From NCBI GenBank assembly GCA_022510745.1, contig JAFLSY010000004.1:219750-283749 (forward strand): 64,000 nt of DNA, in the 5' to 3' direction. Within the stretch, counting starts at the first letter, position 1; every line of letters starts with the position of its first letter. Positions 7,796 to 14,906 of this stretch are shown piece by piece. The stretch comes from Lachnospiraceae bacterium (GTDB taxonomy: Bacteria; Bacillota; Clostridia; Lachnospirales; Lachnospiraceae). A program made the translations under genes and the position numbers. The notes under the pieces were generated by a model. That model searched no databases, was not told the DNA's origin, and worked only from the letters and a program-made list of their open reading frames with translations.

Positions 7796-9307
7796 ATGAA
7801 TGAAAAATTGAAGGAAAAAATCAGGGAATCCCTTTCAAGTGTTTTACCGATTACGATGATTGTATTGGTCTTAAGTATGACCTTGGTTCCGATGGAGATC
7901 AGTACGCTGGTCTTGTTTCTTACGGGTGCTGTTTTGTTAATTATAGGAATGGGATTCTTTCAATTAGGTGCAGAAATAGCAATGACACCTCTGGGACAAG
8001 GCGTCGGCGGTAGACTGGTAAAATGTAAAAGCATTTGGCTGATGACTTTTATCTGTTTTCTGATGGGAGCCATTATTACGATTTCGGAGCCTGACCTTCA
8101 GGTGTTGGCGAATCAGGTGGCAGCCATTCCGAACATGGTACTGATTCTGACTGTGGCGGCAGGTGTGGGCGTATTCACTGTTGTGGCACTTTTGCGCATT
8201 CTGTTTAAAGTCAGCCTATCCATATTGCTGATCGGATTATACATATTTATGTTTATACTGTCTGTTTTTACACCGGCTGAGTTTATCGCGGTTGCTTTTG
8301 ATGCAGGAGGTGTTACTACCGGCCCGATGACAGTGCCGTTTATTATGGCACTGGGTATCGGTCTTTCTGCTGCCAGGAGCGACAAGGATGGAAGTAATGA
8401 CAGTTTTGGTCTGATTGCATTGTGCAGTGTGGGACCGATCTTGATGGTCTTGCTGCTGGGCATTTTTTATCATCCTTCAGAGGCTGTCTATACTGCGGTA
8501 GAAGTTCCGCGTCTTGTGACAACGCATGATGTGGTTAGGGAATTTTTGTCGTCAGTTCCCGATTATGGGATGGAAGTGCTGCGCAGTATTTTTCCGGTAA
8601 TCGGTGTGTTTGTCATATTTGAGATTTTTACCAGAAGCTACCGCAAACGTCAGGTAACAAGAATGCTTGTGGGATTTGGATATACCGTTATCGGGCTGAT
8701 CATGTTTCTGACCGGTGTTAATGTTGGATTTGCTCCTGTCGGCAGTCTACTCGGAGGAGGACTTGCTGATAGCATATTTAAATGGTTTTTGATTCCCATT
8801 GGCATTATGATAGGATATTATATTGTAAAAGCGGAGCCGGCTGTACGTGTACTCAACGAACAGGTGGAAGAGATCACCGGCGGTATGGTATCATATAAAA
8901 TGATGAATGCATCCATGTCTATCGGTGTGGCATGTGCGGTGGCACTCTCGATGACACGTGTGCTGACCGGAATAAATATTTACTGGGTGATCATACCGGG
9001 ATATATACTGGCATTAATTTTGAGCAGATTTGTATCGCCGGTTTTTGTTGGTATTGCTTTTGACTCCGGCGGTGTAGCCAGTGGTCCTATGACCTCGACC
9101 TTCTTGCTGCCATTGGCAATGGGTGCATGCACGGCCGTGGGAGGCAATGTAGTGACAGATGCTTTTGGTATTGTAGCCCTCGTTGCGCTGGCACCGTTGA
9201 TTGCGATACAGGTTATGGGACTTGTATATGCACGCAAGACAAAAACGGCTAATCAGCCTATTCAAATGTTTTTGGAAGATACAGTTGTTGATTTTGAGGA
9301 GGAATAA
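7796..9307 (+). CDS. DUF1538 family membrane transport protein
   Basis: This 503-residue polytopic membrane protein matches the DUF1538 family, presumed transporters with internal duplication. Two copies of a signature occur: AFDAGGVTTGPMT in the N-terminal half and AFDSGGVASGPMT near the C terminus. About twelve or more hydrophobic helices are visible, with a short cytoplasmic N terminus. GGAAGGGAGG lies 10 to 20 bases before the ATG. The P-II gene follows after two bases, so the pair is cotranscribed and the P-II protein probably gates or senses the carrier. The transported ion or metabolite is unknown; nearby KdpDE-like genes suggest potassium or osmotic physiology. Confidence 0.85.
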   Translation: MNEKLKEKIRESLSSVLPITMIVLVLSMTLVPMEISTLVLFLTGAVLLIIGMGFFQLGAEIAMTPLGQGVGGRLVKCKSIWLMTFICFLMGAIITISEPDLQVLANQVAAIPNMVLILTVAAGVGVFTVVALLRILFKVSLSILLIGLYIFMFILSVFTPAEFIAVAFDAGGVTTGPMTVPFIMALGIGLSAARSDKDGSNDSFGLIALCSVGPILMVLLLGIFYHPSEAVYTAVEVPRLVTTHDVVREFLSSVPDYGMEVLRSIFPVIGVFVIFEIFTRSYRKRQVTRMLVGFGYTVIGLIMFLTGVNVGFAPVGSLLGGGLADSIFKWFLIPIGIMIGYYIVKAEPAVRVLNEQVEEITGGMVSYKMMNASMSIGVACAVALSMTRVLTGINIYWVIIPGYILALILSRFVSPVFVGIAFDSGGVASGPMTSTFLLPLAMGACTAVGGNVVTDAFGIVALVALAPLIAIQVMGLVYARKTKTANQPIQMFLEDTVVDFEEE

Positions 9308-9309
9308 AT

Positions 9310-10014
9310 ATGACGGATCAAAAGAATCCACAGATTGTTCCACGAATGATCATTACGATTACACGGGAAGAAGACCAGAAAAAACTGGAGGAAGTTTTCG
9401 ATTCCATGGATATTCCGATGTGTTTTCAATTTCGCGGCAAAGGAACGGCTACATCGGAGATGATGGATATATTTGGACTACGGGGAACTACCAGACTTCT
9501 TACCGGTGCATTCCTGTGTAAAACGCAGGTCAAACCGTTGTTTGAGATGATGAATAAACAACTTGCTTTCCGACACAAGGGCGGCGGGATTGCAATTACC
9601 GTTCCGGTGATCGGGATGCAGAGTTGTGTTTTAGAAGTATTGAATAATGAAGATCAAGATGAGACAGAGTCACCGCTGAAAGGAGATGGGACAGAGATGA
9701 AGGAGAAATCAAAGTATGCATTGATATGGGTTTCCGTGATGGGCGGTTACAGCGATGACGTGGTGGATGCTGCCAGGAAAGCCGGAGCCAAAGGCGGTAC
9801 CATCATGAAAGGACGCAGACGAAGTTCTGAGCACGTAAGCCATCACTTTGGTATCTCCATGCAGGAAGAGCAGGACTTTGTCATGATAGTTGTTCCCAGA
9901 GAAAAAAAGAATGATACTATGACTGCAATTATGAATGCGTGCGGTTTATTGACAAAAGCGCATGGTGTAGTGTGGGCTTTGCCGGTTGACGAAGTAATGG
10001 GATTGACAGATTAA
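9310..10014 (+). CDS. Tandem P-II family regulatory protein
   Basis: This 234-residue protein contains two P-II-like ferredoxin-fold units joined by an acidic linker (about residues 112-132). The second unit has the recognisable AGAKGGTIMKGRR loop near residue 153 and a QEEQDFVMIVVP strand. P-II proteins are normally trimers of single 112-residue subunits that bind ATP, ADP and 2-oxoglutarate, or related nucleotides, and control transporters or enzymes. Neither copy shows the T-loop tyrosine motif of classical GlnB. The GAGGAGG-like site lies inside the end of the preceding DUF1538 gene. The position points to control of that transporter. Confidence 0.85.
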   Translation: MTDQKNPQIVPRMIITITREEDQKKLEEVFDSMDIPMCFQFRGKGTATSEMMDIFGLRGTTRLLTGAFLCKTQVKPLFEMMNKQLAFRHKGGGIAITVPVIGMQSCVLEVLNNEDQDETESPLKGDGTEMKEKSKYALIWVSVMGGYSDDVVDAARKAGAKGGTIMKGRRRSSEHVSHHFGISMQEEQDFVMIVVPREKKNDTMTAIMNACGLLTKAHGVVWALPVDEVMGLTD

Positions 10015-10039
10015 AGTTCGCGCTAAAATCGTGTTTGGA

Positions 10040-10104
10040 TTATGTTCAGCTTATGTTAAGAAACCCTGTTTTGGATTTCCCCGGATATTTTCTTAGCCTA
10101 TAAT
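10040..10104 (+). promoter_or_regulatory. Candidate regulated promoter of the 47-residue peptide gene
   Basis: TATAAT lies at 10099-10104, but no good -35 box is seen at normal distance. TTTTCTTAGCC (10088-10098) abuts the -10 box, and TATGTTCAGCT/TATGTTAAGAA (10041-10062) repeat with an 11-bp period upstream. This layout fits an activator-dependent promoter. Confidence 0.45.
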
Positions 10105-10150
10105 AACATAGAGCAAGATACCAAAACATAAGAAAGAGAGGGGAAGTCTC

Positions 10151-10294
10151 ATGAATATCGGTTTGATGCTTTTTAGTATAGTCGGAGGACTCGCCGGACT
10201 GCTTAGCATAGTTTATCTGGTGATCAGTCTGCCGGCAGTGATCATATGGAAGATTTATCGCTGTATAAGATTCGGCTACACTTTGTATCAATAA
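10151..10294 (+). CDS. 47-residue single-span membrane peptide
   Basis: A short frame encodes MNIGLMLFSIVGGLAGLLSI followed by a continuous hydrophobic helix to about residue 33, then a basic, aromatic tail (KIYRCIRF). It is a likely inner-membrane peptide with a positively charged cytoplasmic C terminus. An AGAGAGGGGA ribosome binding site and a TATAAT box precede it, and a long inverted repeat follows. Small membrane peptides such as KdpF stabilise larger transport complexes, and this one lies between a DUF1538/P-II pair and KdpDE-like genes. No sequence homology to KdpF is claimed. It could also be a leader peptide or a toxin-like peptide. Confidence 0.6.
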   Translation: MNIGLMLFSIVGGLAGLLSIVYLVISLPAVIIWKIYRCIRFGYTLYQ

Positions 10295-10331
10295 ACGGTT
10301 GATTTGCATTCGTATCTATTATCATACCATA

Positions 10332-10373
10332 GAGCAAGCCGCAACGGAATTTTTGTCCTCTTACGGCTTGCTC
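10332..10373 (+). terminator. Long inverted repeat, possible terminator or attenuator
   Basis: A perfect 10-bp stem, GAGCAAGCCG (10332-10341) with CGGCTTGCTC (10364-10373), encloses a 22-base loop. No T-run follows, so it is not a standard terminator. It lies between the peptide gene and the kdpD-like promoter. Confidence 0.5.
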
Positions 10374-10391
10374 CTGTCACTGTATTTTACG

Positions 10392-10435
10392 TTTTCTTAA
10401 TATTTTCTTATCCTTTTCTTAGCGCCTTTTTAACA
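10392..10435 (+). repeat. Three perfect TTTTCTTA direct repeats at 11-bp period
   Basis: TTTTCTTA occurs at 10392, 10403 and 10414, exactly one helical turn apart, with a degenerate fourth unit at 10425. The array lies upstream of the TATAAT box of the kdpD-like gene. OmpR-family response regulators such as KdpE bind tandem half-sites in this way, so autoregulation by the downstream regulator is likely. Confidence 0.65.
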
Positions 10436-10468
10436 GTGCATGTTATTTTCCTTTTGTATGATAAAAGG

Positions 10469-10474
10469 TATAAT
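10469..10474 (+). promoter_or_regulatory. -10 box of the kdpD/kdpE-like operon
   Basis: TATAAT lies 42 bases before the ATG at 10517. The expected -35 position (10446-10451) reads TTTTCC, a poor match, which fits activation from the repeat array upstream. Confidence 0.5.
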
Positions 10475-10516
10475 ATAAGTATTCAGATAAAACAACGCAC
10501 AGAGGAGTCGCTTGCT

Positions 10517-11617
10517 ATGCCCCTTACTACCAAAAGTTCGAAAACTACATTTAATTTGCAAAGTCTTATCATTCTTTTATCCGGTGTGGTCATTGCAACC
10601 CTTTTAGCTTTTTTGTTCTTTTATTTTGTCCCGGAAAACTCAGGCAACATTGCATTGATATATATTCTTGTTTTGATTATCATTGTTCGTTATACAGACG
10701 GATATCTGCCGGGATTAATCTTCTCCATTGTTGCGGTGATCTGCGTAAACTATTTGTTTACCTATCCCTATTTCGAACTAAATTTTACACTTTCGGGCTA
10801 CCCCATCACTTTTTTGGAAATGCTTAGTGTAACACTTCTCATCAGTACCATGACTACGAATATTAAACATCAGGCATTGATGATTGCCAAGCAGGATAAG
10901 CTGTTATCAGAAACAGAAAAAGAAAAAATGCGCGCGAATCTTCTACGCGCAATATCGCACGATCTTCGCACGCCATTGACGAGTATTATCGGTGCAAGTT
11001 CATCCTATCTGGACAATAATATCTTTTTGGAGGAGGATGAGAAGAATGCTATTGTCACGCACATTTATGAGGATGCTAACTGGCTTTTAAACATGGTAGA
11101 AAACTTGTTGTCCGTAACCCGCATCAACAATCAGTCTTCCACTGTCAGGAAAACTGATGAGTCAGTAGAGGAAATTGTTTCTGCGGCTATCAATAGTTTA
11201 AAGAAAAGAATGCCGGGAGTCTCGGTAGATGTGGCTGTTCCGGATGAATTGCTGATACTTCCTATGGATGCCATTCTCATAGAACAGGTTCTTATCAATC
11301 TATTGGAAAATGCCATTGTCCATTCACAGAGCAGCAGGTCAATACTATGTTATGTAGATGATGACAACGAAAATGTGACTTTCCATGTAAAAGACTATGG
11401 TATCGGCATTGATCCTGAACGATTGAAAGATATTTTTGACGGTAATTCTTATATTGGTAACAGTGAATCTGATTCCAATAAAGGGATGGGTATTGGATTG
11501 TCCATATGCAAAACGATCATCACTGCACATAACGGCACCATAAATGCCAAGAATCATGGGCAGGGTACTGAATTTTACTTCTCATTGCCTAAAGGGGAAA
11601 CAAGTAATGAATCTTAA
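10517..11617 (+). CDS. KdpD-like sensor histidine kinase without the N-terminal sensor domain
   Basis: This 366-residue membrane kinase matches the C-terminal half of KdpD. Four hydrophobic helices of the DUF4118 type (about residues 15-115) are followed by a HisKA domain with the phosphorylated histidine in AISHDLRTPLTSIIG and a HATPase domain with N, G1 and G2 boxes (LLENAIVHS, DYGIGIDPE, GMGIGLSIC). Full KdpD carries an additional N-terminal KdpD/USP region of several hundred residues, which is absent here. I chose ATG 10517 because AGAGGAG lies 10 bases before it; a longer frame from 10304 would run through the inverted repeat and promoter. It overlaps its response regulator by 11 bases. 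Confidence 0.85.
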   Translation: MPLTTKSSKTTFNLQSLIILLSGVVIATLLAFLFFYFVPENSGNIALIYILVLIIIVRYTDGYLPGLIFSIVAVICVNYLFTYPYFELNFTLSGYPITFLEMLSVTLLISTMTTNIKHQALMIAKQDKLLSETEKEKMRANLLRAISHDLRTPLTSIIGASSSYLDNNIFLEEDEKNAIVTHIYEDANWLLNMVENLLSVTRINNQSSTVRKTDESVEEIVSAAINSLKKRMPGVSVDVAVPDELLILPMDAILIEQVLINLLENAIVHSQSSRSILCYVDDDNENVTFHVKDYGIGIDPERLKDIFDGNSYIGNSESDSNKGMGIGLSICKTIITAHNGTINAKNHGQGTEFYFSLPKGETSNES

Positions 11618-12317
11618 ACAAAAAATTCTGCTGATAGAAGATGAAAAAAATATCTGCAACTTTATTGCTACTACATTGCGGGCGCAGAACTATAAAGTCA
11701 GCTTTGCTAATAGTGCTGCAAATGGGCTATCGCTCGCCGCTTCCGGATGTCCGGATCTGATTTTGTTGGATTTGGGTTTACCGGATATGGACGGAATCAG
11801 TGTGATTCGTAATGTGCGTAAGTGGAGTCATGTTCCTATTATTGTTATTTCTGCCAGAAGTCAAGAACGGGAAAAAGTGGAAGCGTTGGACGCAGGCGCC
11901 GATGACTATATTACAAAACCTTTCGGTACCTCTGAATTAATGGCAAGAATTCGCACCGCACTTCGTCGTTTTACCATAAACAGCAGTATACCTGCTTCCG
12001 ATCAGAGCCGGTACAGGGCAAAGGGACTGGTGATTGATTATGATAAGCATGTGATTACTGTGGACGGCAATATTGTTCACTTCACACAGATTGAATATAA
12101 AATATTGACTTTTCTTTCACGCAATGCCGGAAAGGTTATCACCTATGACACGTTGCTCACACATGTATGGGGACCTTATGCAGACAGTAACAATCGTATC
12201 CTGCGTGTCAACATGGCCAACATTCGCAGGAAAGTTGAGCACAATTCCGCAGACCCTCAGTATATTTTCACGGAAATCGGTATAGGATACCGGATGATTG
12301 ACAACGAAAATCTGTGA
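11607..12317 (+). CDS. KdpE-like OmpR-family response regulator
   Basis: This 236-residue regulator has an N-terminal receiver domain with the acidic pair in LLIEDE, the phosphoacceptor aspartate in LILLDLGLPDMDG and the conserved lysine in YITKPF. A C-terminal winged helix follows (ILTFLSRNAGKVITYDTLLTHVWG). Its sequence and pairing with a KdpD-type kinase make it KdpE-like. The start ATG overlaps the kinase stop, so translation is probably coupled. I infer that it binds the TTTTCTTA repeats upstream. No kdpFABC pump is present in the window, so its targets may be the DUF1538/P-II genes. Confidence 0.88.
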   Translation: MNLKQKILLIEDEKNICNFIATTLRAQNYKVSFANSAANGLSLAASGCPDLILLDLGLPDMDGISVIRNVRKWSHVPIIVISARSQEREKVEALDAGADDYITKPFGTSELMARIRTALRRFTINSSIPASDQSRYRAKGLVIDYDKHVITVDGNIVHFTQIEYKILTFLSRNAGKVITYDTLLTHVWGPYADSNNRILRVNMANIRRKVEHNSADPQYIFTEIGIGYRMIDNENL

Positions 12318-12358
12318 CGATTATTTTAATGATAGTGGTAAAATTCTGTATGAAAGAT

Positions 12359-12397
12359 AAAAACACCGTAAAGGATATATTTCTTTAGGGTGTTTTT
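12359..12397 (+). terminator. Rho-independent terminator
   Basis: AAACACC-G-TAAAG pairs with CTTTA-G-GGTGTTT (12361-12395), leaving one internal mismatch, and runs into a short T tract. It separates the two-component operon from the LanC-like operon. Confidence 0.85.
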
Positions 12398-12520
12398 ATG
12401 TTATAGTTTTTTCCTATATTTGATTATAGAATAATGGAATTATGCAAATATCAGAAACGATGATATGATACAAATACTTGTAAACCTATGTAATTACTAT
12501 GAATATAAGGAGATACGACA

Positions 12521-13504
12521 ATGGGAAAAATTTATAAAAGCATTACAGAACTTGTAGGACATACACCGCTTGTGGAGTTAACAAATTATGAAAAGAAACA
12601 CCGGTTAAATGCTACTCTATTGGGTAAGTTGGAATATTTTAATCCGTCAGGAAGTATTAAGGACAGAGCGGCGCTTAATATGATTGAGGAAGCGGAAAAA
12701 TCAGGGGCACTTAAGCCGGGACAGACTATTGTTGATAATACCAGTGGTAATACAGGTATCGCACTTGCGGCATTTGGGCATGCGAAAGGACATGAGTTTG
12801 TGACTTTTCTTGAACCCGGCGTATCAAAAGAAAGAGAAGATATTTTTAAGGCATATGGAGTGGATCAATATTGGTTCACGGATATCAGTGAGAGAGTAAA
12901 AGGAATGCTTGAAAGTGGTGCGCTTGATATATCTGTTCTGGAAGAAGATGTGCAAAAATATGCAGATGAAAACGGTTATTATTACACAGACCAATGCAGC
13001 AATTTCAACAATGCTGAGGCACACTACAAAACAACAGGACCGGAGATTTGGGACGATACGGACGGCAAGGTTGACATCGTTGTAATGCTTGGCGGAACAG
13101 GCGGAACCATATCAGGACTGAGCAAATATTTTAAGGAAAAGAATGAGAATATTCAGATTATAGGTGTACAGCCGGGAATTAAGTCGAGGCTTGACGCAAA
13201 TAATGAGACCGGTAACACAATAGATGGGGTGTTCCCTCTTGAGGTAAACGGCCATTATATTATACCACTGATCAACAAGTACAACGCACAGATAGACGAA
13301 ATCATTGATGTGGTAGCGGAGGATGCTTACGAGACAGCAAAAGAACTTGTGAGAACGGATGGAATTTTCCTTGGCCAATCTGCAGCGGCGGCGCTGTGGG
13401 CAGCAACGGAGGTTGCCAAGCGTCCGGAAAATGCCGGAAAAAATATCGTAATTATCATGGCTGATGATGGAACCAAATATTTGTCAACAAACTTGTACAG
13501 ATAA
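12521..13504 (+). CDS. Cysteine synthase-like PLP enzyme
   Basis: This 327-residue fold-type II PLP enzyme resembles cysteine synthase and cystathionine beta-synthase. The PLP lysine lies in NPSGSIKDRAA (about residue 47), the substrate loop is NTSGNTG (about residue 73), and GGTGGTISG binds the PLP phosphate. The usual MSxERR-type segment after the loop is replaced by EPGVSKERE, which may change substrate choice. A TAAGGAG site precedes the ATG. It is the first gene of a five-gene operon with two LanC-like proteins and two C-S lyase-type enzymes, so it may make a cysteine-like thiol or thioether rather than serve bulk cysteine synthesis. Confidence 0.82.
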   Translation: MGKIYKSITELVGHTPLVELTNYEKKHRLNATLLGKLEYFNPSGSIKDRAALNMIEEAEKSGALKPGQTIVDNTSGNTGIALAAFGHAKGHEFVTFLEPGVSKEREDIFKAYGVDQYWFTDISERVKGMLESGALDISVLEEDVQKYADENGYYYTDQCSNFNNAEAHYKTTGPEIWDDTDGKVDIVVMLGGTGGTISGLSKYFKEKNENIQIIGVQPGIKSRLDANNETGNTIDGVFPLEVNGHYIIPLINKYNAQIDEIIDVVAEDAYETAKELVRTDGIFLGQSAAAALWAATEVAKRPENAGKNIVIIMADDGTKYLSTNLYR

Positions 13505-13548
13505 TCGTGTTGTTTTAGTAAGGTAGAGAGTGTGAGGAATGAAAGGAT

Positions 13549-14883
13549 ATGAGTAATTTCAAAATAAATTTATATAAGCCGGTTGATACGGCCGAGTATC
13601 TGGAAACGGCAATCCGGTCAGCAGAATACATAAAAAAATATGAGATAGTTACACCGGAAGGAAAATACTGGGCGATTAGTGCGACGGAAGGAAGGGAGAC
13701 AGATGAAGTAGAAAGTTCATTCTTGAACCAGCGTTCGTTATATGCCGGTGCAGCAGGAATAGGCTACTTTTTAGTACAGTTATATGAGGCAACAAGCGAT
13801 GAGAGTTATATGAAGGACGCAATTGCAGCCGGTGATTATCTTGTTGCAACATATAAAGAGGAAATAAGTAAAAATCCCGGTGTGCATTCAGGAACTTCCG
13901 GAGAGGGACTCTTTCTGAAGCTTTTATATGACAAGACAAAGGATGAGAAATATAAGAAACAGGCAATTAAGATAGCAGACGATATATATAATTCTGCTGC
14001 CAAGGATGAAACAGGTATTCATTGGAACGGTTTTTTTGATCTGATGGGAGACGCCGGTGCGGTTATCTATTGGCTTAAAATCGCAGAGTGGACAGGAGAA
14101 AAGAAGTATATTGAGTATGCAAAAGAGGTTCTGGATTCCATATTAAAGCTTGGTGTTTCCTATGACAACGAGGCCAGGTATTGGAAGCTTTTTGATCCCA
14201 GTGTATATTTTGGCTCATTGCCAAAAGGCGGTGTTGTACCGAATTTTGCGCATGGAACTGCAGGAATAGTATATTTACTTACAAAATACTATGAAGCTAC
14301 AAAGGATGAAGATTATCTGAAAGAAGCAAAGAAAGGATTTCATTTCTTAGAAAAGATTGCGATTACGGATGAAGATGCATCCATAGTTCCATATCTTTAT
14401 TTTGAAGAGGACCATAAACCATATGATGTATATTATCTGGGTTATTGTCATGGCCCTGCGGGAGATGGAATAGCGGTATATGAATTATATAGGGCAACAG
14501 GGGATGAAAAGTATTTGGCATTTTTCAAGCGATTGAGTAATGCCTTGATCAAGGCCGGTGTTCCGGAGAGACGATCCGGCGGATATTGGAATGATTGCTT
14601 ATGCTGCGGCTCGGCAGGTGTGCTCTATCATTTCCTGACTGCAGCAGAAATTGATGATAAATACCTCTCTTTTGCAAAGAGAACAGCTGACAAGACTGTA
14701 ACAGATGCTTATAAGGATAATGAGGGATATCGTTGGTACAATGCCTGGACGAGAATTAAGCCATGGGATGTGGATGCACATTTTGGGTTATATGTTGGTG
14801 CTGCCGGAAGTGCCAGTGCGCTTTTAGCGGCTTATGCAAAATTGGAGAATGTTGAAATCACACCATTGTTTGAGTATGAGTGA
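13549..14883 (+). CDS. LanC-like protein 1
   Basis: This 444-residue protein has the repeated helical-barrel pattern of LanC cyclases and LanC-like proteins, which activate a thiol on zinc for addition to dehydroamino acids. Conserved glycine-rich turns recur (YAGAAGIGYF, FAHGTAGIVYL, GYCHGPAGDG, LYVGAAGSA). The probable catalytic histidine is H235, and probable zinc ligands are C300 and the pair C352-C353 in LCCGSAG; NisC has Cys-Cys-His at the equivalent places. An ATGAAAGGAT site precedes the ATG. No dehydratase, precursor peptide or transporter is nearby, so it is not an ordinary lantibiotic gene. It and the next gene are paralogues. Confidence 0.8.
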   Translation: MSNFKINLYKPVDTAEYLETAIRSAEYIKKYEIVTPEGKYWAISATEGRETDEVESSFLNQRSLYAGAAGIGYFLVQLYEATSDESYMKDAIAAGDYLVATYKEEISKNPGVHSGTSGEGLFLKLLYDKTKDEKYKKQAIKIADDIYNSAAKDETGIHWNGFFDLMGDAGAVIYWLKIAEWTGEKKYIEYAKEVLDSILKLGVSYDNEARYWKLFDPSVYFGSLPKGGVVPNFAHGTAGIVYLLTKYYEATKDEDYLKEAKKGFHFLEKIAITDEDASIVPYLYFEEDHKPYDVYYLGYCHGPAGDGIAVYELYRATGDEKYLAFFKRLSNALIKAGVPERRSGGYWNDCLCCGSAGVLYHFLTAAEIDDKYLSFAKRTADKTVTDAYKDNEGYRWYNAWTRIKPWDVDAHFGLYVGAAGSASALLAAYAKLENVEITPLFEYE

Positions 14884-14906
14884 TAATTGACAGGAGAGGC
14901 ATGCAT

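Noticed and set aside
10304..10516. Longer N terminus for the kdpD-like kinase
   Set aside because: It would translate through an inverted repeat, an operator array and a TATAAT box, whereas ATG 10517 has a proper ribosome binding site.
12441..12469. Promoter of the LanC-like operon (TATGCA, 17 bp, TATGAT)
   Set aside because: The -10 box is plausible but the -35 match is too weak to assign with confidence. No riboswitch or T-box was recognised in the short leader.
12398..12520. Possible hidden precursor peptide gene for the LanC-like operon
   Set aside because: No frame with a start, ribosome binding site and a Ser/Thr/Cys-rich core is visible here or in the short gaps between the operon genes.
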